Below, in pieces: positions 23,701 through 35,981 of a stretch of DNA of 64,000 nt. The notes beneath the pieces are model-generated. The model worked only from the letters and a program-made list of their open reading frames with translations, did no database searches and was not told the origin of the DNA. The position numbers were made by a program, and so were the translations under genes. Origin of the DNA: Porites lobata (taxonomy: Eukaryota; Cnidaria; Anthozoa; Scleractinia; Poritidae). Numbering within the stretch: the first letter of the stretch is position 1; each line of letters starts with the position of its first letter. The DNA is taken from contig CALNXK010000035.1 in NCBI GenBank assembly GCA_942486035.1, positions 588,501 to 652,500 of the forward strand, in the 5' to 3' direction.

Positions 23701-26700
23701 AGCCAACTATAATCCTATAATTTCACAAATTCAATTTTTGTGATGTCAGACTTCTCTTCTCTATAAAATGTAACTCCAGTCCAGGCAACTGAAAAGAAAC
23801 AAATTGGCCGCAGCTGATAGCACCTGCGAGTTGAGAAGAGCCTTTCAACAAAAAGGCGAGAAATTCACACCTGTTTTCCTTGATTTCTGTAAATATCCAG
23901 GGTTTGATCAGACCTCCCCTGTAGAAACAAAAATAATCACATATTATATTCAACCCTTTTGCTTTATTCTTGGTAAATAAACACATGTGGGACACGTTAA
24001 GTTTGAAGCAGCTCAAGTCATTGCCAACACCCATGCCATTTACATTGCATTGCTGGCTGGTGGTTTCAACTCATAGCACCATGGAGAGTTAGCTAGTCTT
24101 TAAGATAGTACAGGTATGCTTAGGACCTGCCGCCTATAACAAGAAAATTAATGATATAGAGTTTTTTTTTTTTTTTTCAACTGCAAGCTTTTGACTCTTT
24201 TAACCCTAAGATCAAAATTTGAATTCTCATTTGTTGTTCGTATTCATTTCCTACAGAAGTAGTGGGGAGAAGTTGATTAAAAATATCAAGCAAATTCATC
24301 TTGTGTGATTTCATAACGGCCGTAATTCTCATGACCACTGTGTTTTACAAAGCATTACAAGGAGAAATTTGATGCTGATCACTTAAGGGGTTAAGAAAAA
24401 CACTGAGAGTACGCACCTTGCCACCATCAAACCGGAAACTCCTGTTTGCTCTTTTCTCAATATGGCATCTTCATAGGCGAGGATGTCTCCATTGCCTGTC
24501 AAAAGTTACAACATAAATAATTTATTAATGCCTCTACCTTGAAAGAACTTAACTTTCGCTCACCACCTGAAATAGAATAGTCACCGCTTATCAGGGTGCA
24601 GAGAAAGTCAGTTTTTAAGCTTGCCATGTAGCTAGCATGCACTAGCTCAAGAGGATGCTCATGAGCCACTATAAACATGAGAGCAGCACACGAAAAGGGG
24701 CGTGAGCGTGAGTGGTCGGAAAGAAGGGGAGAGCTTGCAACGATCTCCCATAAATTTTCATTTCCACCCCAGAAACCGCAGGAAACTGCAAAGTCTAAAA
24801 CTGTCCCAGGAAACAAGAAATGTGTCAGCCGTTGGTCAATAACCCACATCAGGCCAAGCCAAGCGCCAGTTACGCTGGTGTTGTTGTTGTTGGATATGAA
24901 ATCAACCCCTTACTGATTTCATTGTGGGGAAGTTTTTAGACACAACAAACGCAGTGAGATTAAGTACGCTTATGTTTTCCTGGCAACCCCTTCTCAGCCT
25001 TCTGATTCTCCAGTTTATATATTCTGCGAGGTTGAGATGGTAAAAAATACAGCCACATAGTCCTCAGAAATTGTCCATGCACCGATTGCAAAAGGAGAGA
25101 GCAATCATACAGTGGAAAATAGGTGTGCACCACAGTGCTGGATCCAGACCTGGAGATAAGCGGGGGTAGTCACCCATTTTTCACCAAGTAGTAAGATAAT
25201 TTGGTAACAAAACAATAAATAACAACAAAACATGAAAATGTACCATTTGAAAGCAGAATTGGGAGTGTTCTTTGAAAGTTTCTTTAACATTCTAAGAAAA
25301 CTCAGTCCTATGGGGAAGTCTCTTACACATCTACAGTAGTGCTTTATTTATAGTCAATTTTAATCTCATTGCTAGTAATGTAAATTCTTTTAGGGGGGAG
25401 GAGTGGGTGGTTTATTCGAGGCTAGGCATTAACTTTCCCTATCTACAGGGTAGGTGGTTATTCGTGGTGGGTACTTATTTGAGGTTGAGGGCTTAATCAA
25501 ATAAATACGAAAAGTAAAATGGATTATTTACCAAATAACGGCATTGGGGCTGCAGCTTTTGCACACTCATTGATATACTCCCAGTCAGCCAGTCTTGAGT
25601 ATCGTTGTTCCCTGGAGCGACCATGGAGCTAGAGTGCCAGCAATAAACACAATGAAATAGAAACAGGATAAGTTGACTGCTTAAAACACTCCCAGCTGTC
25701 TCAAAATAATTCATTATTTTCAATAGTCCATAATGCACCTTGTTTACGATAGCCATTGTTTCCAATTTCTCCTGCAGGGTATTACAGTCGTCCCAAGAGA
25801 AATTGAAGGCACTGGTTATGGAGGGAGTAAACAATGTGCCTTAATGATCTATGCAAAAATGGTGAATTTACCAAACTACAGCTGTAAATTTCATGATATC
25901 CAATACACTTACAGTTACAAGTGAAACATCCCACATTTTGAGATTGCTAATTAGCTTGTGTGCATTCCATGATGTCTTTTTGTCACTGATTCCTGTTCTC
26001 ATCTTCACTGTTAGGGGAATATCCAGAACCTTTAACATAAAAAATGCCACATCAAAATAAGGTTAATAACTGCTGTCCAGTCAGCAAAAACATGATCAGA
26101 TTATGCTTTCAGAATCAACGACAGCAACAACAACAACTTCATTATAACATGAATTAGAAGAGGATTCATAGAACAAGTTAGAAGAAAATATATTATTGTT
26201 GTACCAAATATGGTTTCTGCTGGACCAAAAGTGAAAAACTAAGAGCCAAAATACGGGCCTTTGACCTCCTTGCACGAACATGCACATTCAATCAAACATT
26301 AAAATGGCATATTATGTTTCACAACCAAATGTACATCCACACAGCTTACATGTACGAAAGGAACTAAGTTTTTACTTACATAATTCATGCCTCTGACAAT
26401 CTGTTCAAACTTTGTCATTCGACCCATCAGGGCACTGCCAGCTCCCTGAAATGTGAAAAATCAAGTTGGAGCTGTTGTTGGTTTTCATTGTTAGCAAGCC
26501 CTAAGATTTCAAATGTCATGGAAAACAATTTTTTGGTCCCTTGCGCAGAGGTCATGGGAAACCATCTGTGACAATCATGAATAATTTTTTGATTTCATGA
26601 AAATTCATGGGAATCGACTTCCTAAACATTTTCAATTTTTTCAAAGTCATATAATTTTTTCTACGCACTGGAAGCCATAAAGCAGTAATGTGCAACGCAA

Positions 26701-29700
26701 TTTGGGAATGATTCAAGATGACAGACAAAAGAAAACTGATACATACTAAACAACATTTAAATTGTACATAAGCTCAGTTATGTAACTAAAGAATTTCTCA
26801 GTCAAGAATCTAAGTCGAAATAGTGAAATTCTGTAAACTGAATGATCCCTAAATGTTACTGGGAAACTGTTTTTCAGTTCCGGATGCTTTTGAATTTGTA
26901 ATTCTACAACAGTTTTGAAATAAAAATAATTATGACCATCTTTCAATAATTACGAGTGAATTATAACATTAATTTGCAAACTTTATCGCAATTCAGCCCT
27001 TTGGCTGCAAGTTTTTAAGATCTATCTATTTTGAGACAACGCTAATGACATGGTACTGCTGGAAACGATCGTTTCCATGAAGTCCTCTGGCTTGGGTTAA
27101 TGCATGATAGAAAGATAATTAACTCTAACTGAACTAAGGTTAACATCAAAAGTGATTTTTTAAAGCACGCACTTGAAATTGGTTTCAAAACTAGTATTCA
27201 TACACAATAATTTAAAGGCTCAATGCAAAAAATTTCCGCTGGCCCACCCATTTCCTTTTTGGAGAGAGAAACTTCTTACAAACCTGTTTAAAGACTAAAT
27301 CAATTGGGCATCCAATATTGATGTCCACAAAGTCTATAGGTACTTCATTCTGAAGAAGTTCTGCACATCTTGCCATACTATCAGGATATGAACCACACAG
27401 CTGGAAAAGGAAAGAAGCAGAAAAAAAGCATTGTTCATATTTTTCAGAAGCTCAGCTTTACAACTGCCGCTGTTTGCCCAAGAGATTACAGTCATTTACT
27501 AATGTGATATTCTGTTGGATTCTACTTCAGTATGATTTGGATAATTTTTTAGATTATTTTTTTTCTCTCCTTGCCTTTAAATTCAGAATAATTAGGGCTA
27601 GAAGAAAAAGGAAAGCGAGAATCAACCACAGTAAGGCTAAAAAATTCCAACCTAACTTTAATTATTATGACCTGTAACATATAGCCACTTGTCCAAGCAA
27701 AGAGTTTTTTGTAGCCTGCGTGGCAGGTGCAAAAAGGGGAGGGGGGAGGGAGAAAAGCACAAGAGGGGAAAGGGAAGGGAGTGCCTGCTATAAGAGCCGG
27801 TGCTTTTGTAATCCGCCCACCATTTTCTGAACTAATCCGATCAGATCACTGTCAATACGTGACCAATCACAAGTATGGGGCTTCTCAGCATGGTCCGAAC
27901 TTAATTACTTTGTTTACCGGAAATTGTCAAGTTGAGACGCTTTTTTCAAGTGATATCATAATCGAGTGAAATGAAACATTTTTACTGTTCTTGTTCCCGC
28001 AGCAAACACGACAAACAGACTACGAACAGTCTCTCATTTTCTTACTGCTCCCAGTCTACGACAAACAATGATCAGTTTCGTGTGAATACACAAGACCTTT
28101 TATCTTACAACCTCATCAAGCACCATGGTGGTCACAAAGAACAGAACAGACGCGAATAATGAAAGCAACGCAGAATTATAAACAATTTTTAAGACGCTCA
28201 ACGCATAGTTTTACCAAAGCTTCAGCTCTCTCTTTGCAAACCATCTAAAACTCCATTCAAGACGGTATATGTTTTTGCAGAAAAGGAGGTCTTTTGAATA
28301 TCAGCATTGCAGATGTCTGGCAAGAATCGCAATTGCTTTAAATTGCCGCTCGGTGTTTGGACAAATCCAGTATACAAAACCTCCTGAGCATCTTTTCCTG
28401 CTAAACAAGCTGCTACAGTTGGTTTTAGTTCGGGTTTTAACGTGAAGTTGCTACATGATTGGAGTAATTTTGATCTTCCAAGGCTTATGCCAGTAGAACA
28501 CATTTTCTTGATGCCGTTGTTATGTCTGTCGCTCACACCAATACACGCCAGGATACACGCCAATAAGTTACTCATTACGGCTCAGCCAATCAGGAATTTG
28601 CGGACGCTGGCATCCGCAGAAATGAACAAAAGAGGGTTCTTATAGCAGGCGTCCCTTCCCCTCTCTCCCCAATTCCCCTCCCTTTTTCCCTTTCTCCCTA
28701 TCTCCTACCTCTTTCGACGCCTGCTACGCAGGCTAGTTTTTTTGTGGAGCTTTTTTTCCCATGATATTTTAGCTGTGTTTTCACTCTTCTTGTGAAATTG
28801 AACATTTATTTTCTTGGGCTCCCATGAGAAATAGTCTTTGGTTTTATTACAGACAACTAATTCTATCTATAGCCCTTGAAAAATGTTAAAAAGGATGCAA
28901 CATTGTTTAAATTAATCTGGATTACTATTATGGATTAATAAACTATTAAACTATTGACACTTATTGCTGCTGCTGTTGTTAATAACTGGGGACATTTAAA
29001 AACAGCCAGACAGGAAAGGAAACAAAAGAGTAGAGAGGCTTTTACTGGATAATGATTTTTACCTGAGCACCAAAAATATCCTCCGAGCTGTGTCGTTTGA
29101 GAAGTGCCCACTCTGACATGCTAGCCTAAATGTACATGTACAAACATAGTGTGTTACTAACAACACATCATCAAGATGTTGATCGACATTGACAAGTATA
29201 TTTTACAGGTTTATTTTTATTTAATTACGTTAAAAATTTTCAACCTAGGTTGATTCTTTATTTCCTTTGTCTCCTAGACCAAATTATTCATGAATTTGGG
29301 CTAGCTAGAAGACAAAGGAAATTGAAGATCAACCTAGGTTACAAATTTTTAACCTGAATCTAATTTTGACCTGTAACATATGTTATATATTTATTTACTT
29401 ACTTACTTCTACATTTTTCACCATTCCCCACAAATTTTGTTTGGCAATTGTGATGGGAATTTTATGATAAATCTAGATGTTTTATTTGTGATGATCATTT
29501 CTATTGGATGCATGAGTTTTAAGTTAGATAATTTATAAAGCATTAAGACCAGTTTTATAGAATGAAAGACTAAGACAGTGGTCTGTTATACCTTTCACAA
29601 TATGTCAAATAACATGGCTGTCACCATAGACAGAACCAAGAACAAAAAATGCTATGCAAAGAAGTGCTGAAAAGTGCTTTTAAAAAAATTCAGGTGGAAA

Positions 29701-32700
29701 GTTTTGAGAAGAACATTCCCTTCATATGTCATTGCAAAATGCTACTACAAAGCCAAACATACCAGACTATATTATGTTGAACAAAATTCCTGAATCAGAG
29801 CAATTTGAGTTCTTGAAATCTAATTCTAATTTAATATTTTCCAAATTTTTTGGTCTTCATTGGCAATTTGATAGTGGAGATTGTGTGATCAAAAAATACA
29901 TAATACATTGTACATATTATTTTGCAGGAAATTTTTTCCCCCTTTCATTGGTTATTTGAAGTCACATAACATCTTATTCTAACAATGAAACTGTTTCCCG
30001 CCAAAATCTGTGAGTGAGCAGCATTGCAAAATCTATGACATCAGAGGCTAACAGTGCCCTGTTGCCTGGTTTAATGAATTTCCAGCTTCAAAATTTCCAG
30101 CTATATATTACAAATCACTTCAAGACTGGTCCCTCGGGAAACAGTTCATATTTTGTTCCCCTTAAATCTCAATGTTTCCCTTGGCGAACATTGAGATTCT
30201 CAGGAAACAAAATTAACAGTTTCTCTCAGGACCAGACTTAAAGTGTTTAACATAACATAATACATTACATACATGATCAAGACTATTATAATGAAAATAT
30301 TTAAATTTTTATTCTCTTTTACTTACCTGAAGCAGTTTTGTGGACATGGCCATTTCACTACATGTTATGTCTGCCCCAAATTGTTTGCATATTCTGCGAA
30401 AAGGTAGATTTCCCACCTAAATATTAAAAATATATATGCATTCTGGTAAACAAGACATAATTAAACATCTAAAAAATATTACAAACACTCTATCAACTTC
30501 TGTTGAAAGGGTCAATTTTTGTTTTAGACTTACAGTGGTAAGTGGAGCCAAATACAGCTTGTCTGCAAAATTAATCTTAAAAGTAAAAGAAAGATGAAAT
30601 AAGCTGTTAGTTATGTTTTAATAACATCAGTAATAACATTAATACTGGTGATGATGGCAATAACAATAAATAATAATAATAACAACAACAGTTAAAGTAA
30701 CTTAAAGACTGTCAATTGAAATCAAGATTGAACCAAGGTGGGGCATGAAAGACACAACGATTCCAGTAGTGATAGGAGTCCTCAAGGGACTAATAAAGAA
30801 AAACTTGGAGAAATAGATCCCAGATCCCAGAAAACATCAAAATACATGAACTGCAGAAGATCACAGCACACTACTTGGAATAGATTTTCTCTACAACACA
30901 TACACGTATTTTTAATATTATTTGAAGTGTAGTTAAGAAAATGTTCTTTAGACTCAGCGTCTGTGTTAAGCCTGTTTTATTAAGGATGGTCTTAACTAGT
31001 GACACAAGTTGGAGTCACAATCATGTGGAAGCCTGCTGTTTTTTACTAAATTATAACACTTTATAATTATTATAAAGTGTTATAATTTAGTAAAAAACAG
31101 CATTTCCATTCTGCCTATGTCTCTGTTGGCTACAATTTAGTGAAAACTTAACTAGCCAGAGTTGTAAGCAGAAGTGAAGTGGAAGGACTAAACCAATCAC
31201 AAAAGCATGGGAATGAGCAGTGACAGTGATTGGTTAATTATTCTTCTGCTTCTGATTCCAACTTCAACAATGCCGTTTTCACTGGACTCCCCTTACAACT
31301 GCGACTCTGACTCCCTTGCTCTTGCTAAAGAAGACCACCTTTACAGGGATGGAACTAGGGGGAGGGTGCAGGGGGTGTGCCCCCCCACCCCCCACCCCCG
31401 AGATGACTTGTGGCTTTCTAATACAACTGGTGTTCTGCAAAATATGCAGATATGTATGATATGTATTCTCAGCAGTTCACATTATGTTATTGCTTAGTCA
31501 AAAGCCTTCTTCTTTGTATTCCCCTTTAAAATATGTTTATATCACCAGTCCTGGATTCACCCCTGCTTTAGTAACAGCCATGTTATAACATGCAGAGACT
31601 GTGCCATCTCTTCACCTAATTAAACTTAAAATTCACTCCATTTCACCTTTTTCTTTTCCTCGGGTCTAAGCTTAATAACATCCTCATCAGAAGCAGGCCC
31701 CTCAAGTTTGGCAGGAATTCTTGCCAAGTTTCCAAGTTCACTGTTTGGCTTTCCTTCAGCCTTCACTTTTGCTAGATGCTTCAAATATGTCTCAGCTTGA
31801 GGAAATTCATACTTCCTTTTCCTCAAAACATTTGTCAGCTCTTTGCTTAGAGCACTCTTTGTCCTCAAAGAAACAGTCTCTTCATATAACTCTGCATTCA
31901 CAATATTTTTTAAATCCATGGAAATGTGTCTCTTTCCATACCGACATGTTACACCATATATGCAATAACCAAACTTCTCAAAGTTTACACAGTTCTCTCC
32001 TATATCAGAAGCTTTGTATTTTTCCATGTACTCTGTAACGTCATGCAGATATCTGCATTTATCACCATATGCACATTCCTCACCCCTTGCAATACTGTTG
32101 CATAACTGAACTTTGAAATCAAGTTGTACTGCTCTTGGCCTGTTTTTATTCATTCCCCTTTTCTTCTTCTTTTTTGCTGGTGGTTCTCCGGTCTTTTCGC
32201 CTTCAATTTCTTCTTTATGACTGTTTGATTCAACTTCTTTATCTTCAGCATCTTCACTGTCTTCATGCTTATCAGAATTAACTGTCGCTGTTATTACTAC
32301 TCTTGCTTCACATTTTGAAAACTTCTTTAAAAACCTGTTTTAGGATTACAAGACATGGGTATAAAGAAATGAATATTTTGTTTCTTGATGGAAAAGGAAC
32401 ATTTATAAAATAAGTTAAACATGTAGTATAGTACATGTAGATTCTAAGAATGAGCAAGGATAAGCATAGTTGATCATTGGGCACTCTTTGGTGCAGGAAG
32501 TTCCAAGTTTAATTCCCAGGTGTAACCCCAAATAAATTCTTCTTTCAACTTCTTTTCTTTCCATGTTGCTTTAAGTACCCGTAAAATGGAGCACTGATAG
32601 AGCATGTTTGGGGGGGGGGGGGAGTGAGTGAACTATTGTCCTTAGGTATAAGTTACCAATGAGTTAAAGCAATAATTTAATGTGCATTATTTATGCCCTC

Positions 32701-35700
32701 GGTTGAACTTGCAAGACAGACTCAAAACCTAGGGAAGGGGTGAACTCCTTTTGGGGCAGGAAATCACTATAAGGTGAAGCTGTTATGGGCTTTCTGGAGA
32801 TGTATCAAGACTACATAGACTTCATAAGGGCTGGTAGCTGGCCAAAACTGCCAGCTAGTTAGCCATCCTTAGCCAACTACTTTTACCTCCTTCTACCACA
32901 ACTGTTAACAAAAAATTGAATTAAATTGTAAAGCATCCGTTTCCAAGTTTTGAGTGATATTGAATGCATATTTAAAATAATGGGTTTAGATCTGCTGAAC
33001 TTTGAACTGTGTGATGTCATGGAAATTTTGACAGTATTGTTCGCAGTCTTGCATGTATTCTGATGAAACAACATGGCATCCATGGTGGAAAATACCTCTT
33101 GAAAACCCCTACAAATACCATTTCCGCGAGAGACTCTCTTAGTTTTGAAATTCGAAATGCAACAAGTACCGCTTCCTTTTGCTGTAAGCTGAAAGCATTC
33201 CTCTTATCATAAATAGTAATTTATATGTATATATATGTATTTTTTTTCTTCCTTTGCTCTTTTATTTTATTTTTGTTTTTTTTTCTTTTTGTCATTCCGC
33301 TTTTTTTAGCCTAGAACTATGATAAGTACGACTATCTAATATACTTATTTTAAGATTTACTGTAGTTCTGCCATTGATTTTCCTATGTGTCATTATGATA
33401 ATATTTTGTTCTAATTATCTAACTGAGGGAGCCCATTCCTTATAAGCCCGGTGGCTTCTCTTGGGCTTCCTCGCCATGAGAGTTTAAGTAATTAGATTTT
33501 ATTTGATTTGTACAATTTTTGGCAAACAAAAACAATAAAACAATAGACTCTAAATTTCAAAATGTCCCTAGATGTCTCGACTTTCAAGAACTTGTGCCTT
33601 TGGTGTGAGTTCTAAGGCCGCCCACCATTCAGTATCAGCCTGCTACTTAAAAACTTTTTGACAGTCTTGCTCATATCAAAAAGTTGACAAACATAATATA
33701 AATTATGTATACTACTGGAATATACTTTTTTCAGTTAAATTTTGTCCTTGTTTAAAATTTTATTTTCCTTTTTTGGGTATTCTTTTTGGCTATTCTTCTA
33801 TGTTGGTGACAAAACAGTTAAGTGTTAAAAGCATGAAAAAGCAGAAGGGAGATGCTTTTGTTCTTGTCCACTAGCAAACCAGCAACGGTAATGCATGATA
33901 ATGAGTTTGAAACAATGTACAACAAAATTTATTCCAAGGATATGATATAAAATCATAATATATTTTCACCGGGAACACCCAGGCCACATACAAAGCCAAA
34001 TGAGCCTAAATGCATAAGATATGGAAGAATCGGCCCGAGGCTTTGCAAGTTGGTGTACCAGGAGAGAATATACTCCATCCCAGTCCATTGCTGTGAAAAA
34101 AACTTTCGAAACTTTGGAAGGAGCAGCAAATGGTCTAGAAATTTACTAGAAAAGTTTCCAGAAATTCCTACCCTGCAAGCAGAGGCTACATTTTCGGTGG
34201 GTGAGCTGGCATGGGAAAAGTAGCCTCCGCCGACAACAGTTCAAATCCGTCCAGAAATCTGGATGTATAAATTAAAAAAGCGATTTTTCCTTTTCTTGAC
34301 CGGTTTAGAGCATTACGTGAGTCTTGCGTGAGCCTTGCGTAGCAGATCTGACAGAGTTGTCGCAATTTTTTTATTCCTATGAAACTGGCGCCATTGAACG
34401 ACAGACCTGACAATAATTATTACTTTTCTTGCGAATTGCGTGACGAATTTCGCGCGAGCACGATAGAAAATTGAACGGTTGTTGCCAGAGGCTACTTTTT
34501 GCACGACAGCTCAAACAGCGAAAATGAAGCCTCTGCTCGCAGGGTAAGAAATTCCAGACAGTGTTGAGTATCCAAAATGTTAACCATTCAACCAAAAATT
34601 CCAAGAGCATAAATGAATAGAAAGAAAACTTCTAGGAAAAAAAAATTTAAAAATTAGGGTATACCTCACAAGTTTGTCCTCTTTATTGGAAATTTTGGAA
34701 AATGCTGTTCCATTTGCTACTGGAAGTTGACGAAAATTCAAAGTTCAGGGTTTGGTTGAATGTAAAGAGTCCCTAAACTTTACTAGAACTGGCTGAATAA
34801 TCAAGGAGGCCGCTCTTTAAACTGACTTTATTGTTGGTTCTCTCCTTTTCTCCGGGTACTCCAGTTTTCCCCTCTCCTCAAAAACCAATATTTCCAAATT
34901 CCAATTCGTCCAGGAATCAGGTGGACAAATAAACACTTTGTGGATGTGCTACCTCCAAATCATTATTATTATCATCATAATTATTATTATAGGGACAAGA
35001 TCTGTGGACATGCCGTGTATTCCCCCACACCATGCTGAGAATGTCAGGAAGTACATTGAGGCTAATTTAGGCTTTTGTTCGGGGGTACTCGATATATCCC
35101 TGGCTGGGGAGGTGCGGTGCAGCCCCTCATACCCTGACCTTGTTTAAGACAAATATCGCTGGATTTTCCTACCCTGTTTAAGACAGAATTCCGATTTTTG
35201 ATACCCTGTTTAAGACATTTATCCTGTTTAAGACAAAAATTGATAAATCGATACCCTGATTAAGACAAAAAATGATAAATTTGATACCCTGTTTAAGACA
35301 AAAATCCCGAAAAACATACCCTGGCAGGCCGCACGTCCCCATTAAGCCCTTATAAGGGAGTACCCCCCCCCCCTCCCCCTTGGGCATAAAACAGACAACA
35401 TACAACCTACATGTTCACTTCTTCATAAACCCTGTTCATTTTAGTGCTGCTTTTTCTCATTTGCACACAGTAATAAAATTAAGTTCAAGATTAACAGATG
35501 ATATATCGAACAATTCTTCTTTCAAACTGCAAATCGCAAGTTGATGGCAACCATGTGCTTTATGAATCAAAGTACTTACTCTGCCTTGATAGGAGCTACA
35601 CCAGCTGGAAGGCTGTCACGTTTATTTGCAGTTGCTGCTTCAGGTTTTACATTACTTTGTTCTACTGAGGCAGGGACAGAACTTGAACTGCTATTAGACT

Positions 35701-35740
35701 TTTCCACCGGCAAAACCGATACCTCACCTTCGTCCGCCAT
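17767..35740 (-). CDS. DUS3L: tRNA-dihydrouridine(47) synthase, DUS3-like
   Basis: This enzyme reduces uridine 47 in the variable loop of tRNAs, using FMN and NAD(P)H. Fifteen exons with GT-AG borders give one 640-aa frame: 35740-35580, 32334-31647, 30575-30534, 30416-30327, 29125-29063, 27400-27284, 26445-26380, 26029-25913, 25628-25532, 24495-24417, 23918-23871, 23076-22989, 22718-22666, 19185-19057 and 17851-17767. Two CCCH zinc fingers lie at residues 132/141/147/151 and 169/178/184/190, after a lysine-rich stretch. The flavin TIM barrel starts near residue 284 (KLYLAPLT). The expected catalytic cysteine is C379 in NIGCP. Later come LTVKMRTG, LHGRSREQRY and GNGDI, then the helical C-terminal domain (HWDISS, YIPVGLLERLPQRINERPP, SEMLLGPVP). 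Length matches animal DUS3L at about 650 aa. The start ATG at 35740 gives MADEGEVSVL. Introns carry many insertions but the coding frame is intact. Confidence 0.95.
18204..18539. mobile_element. MITE with GGTGTAACGATT termini
   Basis: It starts GGTGTAACGATTAATC and ends GAATCGTTACACC. Runs of ATCGAAT/ATTCGAT words fill both subterminal regions. It is nested in the larger element of DUS3L intron 14. Confidence 0.6.
18576..18880. mobile_element. Inverted-repeat element, family shared with 36583-36982
   Basis: It begins GGGGGTAATTCGGATCTAAA and ends TTCGGAGTACCCCCC. The interior shares a block read as 'FQKALNDI' with the element near 36583-36982, which lies in the opposite orientation. No real gene is inferred; the shared translation reflects repeat homology. 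Confidence 0.55.
20423..20500. repeat. 11-bp minisatellite in left hairpin arm
   Basis: About seven copies of an 11-bp unit of the type CATCGACCCCA/CATCGACCCTA stand in tandem. The inverted copy is at about 21510-21590 in the other arm. Confidence 0.8.
20547..20795. repeat. (CCA)n blocks separated by a constant spacer
   Basis: Runs of CCA alternate with the constant spacer CATTTCTATTGTTTTCCCT, giving roughly six higher-order units. The matching (TGG)n blocks with the inverted spacer occupy about 21180-21460. Proline/histidine-rich reading frames here are artefacts of the repeat. Confidence 0.85.
20796..21176. repeat. (TCC)n/(GGA)n hairpin centre with 11-bp CTGTACCCCTC units
   Basis: A (TCC)n run is followed by four tandem units of the 11-bp type CTGTACCCCTC (about 20827-20868). 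A purine-rich stretch of about 300 bp follows, in which GAG runs alternate with GGGAAAACAATAAAAATGAG. The centre is not perfectly symmetric, unlike the arms. Confidence 0.85.
23275..23535. mobile_element. MITE with 9-bp target duplication in DUS3L intron 11
   Basis: Termini are AGGCTGTTCACAGTCC and GGACTGTGAACAGTCT, with about 30 bp of imperfect inverted repeat. ACTCCATAT flanks both sides (23266-23274 and 23536-23544). A 9-bp duplication is the length usual for Mutator-like (MULE) elements. The interior has G- and C-rich runs and no gene. Confidence 0.7.
27712..28735. mobile_element. 1.0-kb TIR element with TAGCCTG/CAGGCTA ends in DUS3L intron 5
   Basis: It starts TAGCCTGCGTGGCAGG and ends CCTGCTACGCAGGCTA. 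A second inverted pair, GCCTGCTATAAGAGCC and GGTTCTTATAGCAGGC, lies inside both ends, so the terminal inverted repeats extend to about 90 bp. A run of G and T flanks each side (GTTTTTTG / GTTTTTTT), a possible imperfect 8-bp duplication. Confidence 0.7.
28222..28575 (-). CDS. 117-aa hypothetical reading frame inside the TIR element
   Basis: The frame starts MSNLLACILACIGVSDRH and ends GVLDGLQRES. I recognise no domain. Since it lies between the terminal repeats of a 1.0-kb element, it may be the remnant of a transposon protein or a chance frame. There is no sign that it is joined to neighbouring DUS3L exons. Confidence 0.3.
   Translation of the reverse strand: MSNLLACILACIGVSDRHNNGIKKMCSTGISLGRSKLLQSCSNFTLKPELKPTVAACLAGKDAQEVLYTGFVQTPSGNLKQLRFLPDICNADIQKTSFSAKTYTVLNGVLDGLQRES
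29229..29353. repeat. Short hairpin repeat with CAACCTAGGTTGA arms
   Basis: The left arm (GTTAAAAATTTTCAACCTAG, then TTTCCTTTGTCTCCTAG) pairs with the right arm (CTAGAAGACAAAGGAAAT, then CAACCTAGGTTACAAATT). The following GACCTGTAACATAT also occurs near 27670-27690, suggesting a larger old family. Confidence 0.65.
31034..31102. repeat. Perfect 69-bp palindrome in DUS3L intron 2
   Basis: TGCTGTTTTTTACTAAATTA is the start of a 34-base arm. The second arm is its exact reverse complement, with a single base at the centre. It can form a cruciform or, when transcribed, a long hairpin. Confidence 0.85.
32560..35079. other. DUS3L intron 1: mostly unique or old-repeat sequence
   Basis: No exon was seen apart from the flanking ones. 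A run of 12 G lies near 32610. Around 33420-33490 a segment (GGCTTCTCTTGGGCTTCCTC) resembles 3' tails of anthozoan LINEs, with low confidence. An ATT microsatellite lies at about 34963-34992. Confidence 0.4.
34169..34546. mobile_element. MULE-type MITE with 9-bp target duplication
   Basis: The ends read TACCCTGCAAGCAGAGGCTA and, inverted, TACCCTGCGAGCAGAGGCTT. The imperfect inverted repeats extend about 60 bp. AGAAATTCC is present directly outside both ends (34160-34168 and 34547-34555). A 9-bp duplication fits Mutator-like elements. No coding capacity is seen. Confidence 0.8.
35081..35368. mobile_element. Inverted-repeat element with internal TACCCTGTTTAAGACA array
   Basis: It begins GGGGGTACTC and ends GGGAGTACCCCC. 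Inside, a unit close to TACCCTGTTTAAGACAAAAA is repeated about six times with variation. It lies in DUS3L intron 1, just downstream of the first coding exon. Confidence 0.65.
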
Positions 35741-35981
35741 AATTCCAGCAAACTCGTTCCCAGTGTTCCTAGTTTCGCGCTCGAGTTTCTGCTCGAGAAT
35801 GATCGTAGATCCCAGTTCCTCGCAGCTCCTATCCGGTCCTGTTCCTCTGTGGAAAACGTTGAAAACGAAAAGATATAAACGTGTTTGACGAAACTATGAC
35901 ACAGCCTGTGTAAAAGTAAAATTTTCCTCCTAAGGCCAGAAGAACAGTACTTGAGTTTTTGGATATTAGATATCTACGATG

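Noticed and set aside
31721..32038. 105-codon plus-strand frame
   Set aside because: It is antisense to the zinc-finger exon of DUS3L.
35541..35888. 115-codon plus-strand frame
   Set aside because: It is antisense to the first coding exon of DUS3L, which has a clear start, donor and family match.
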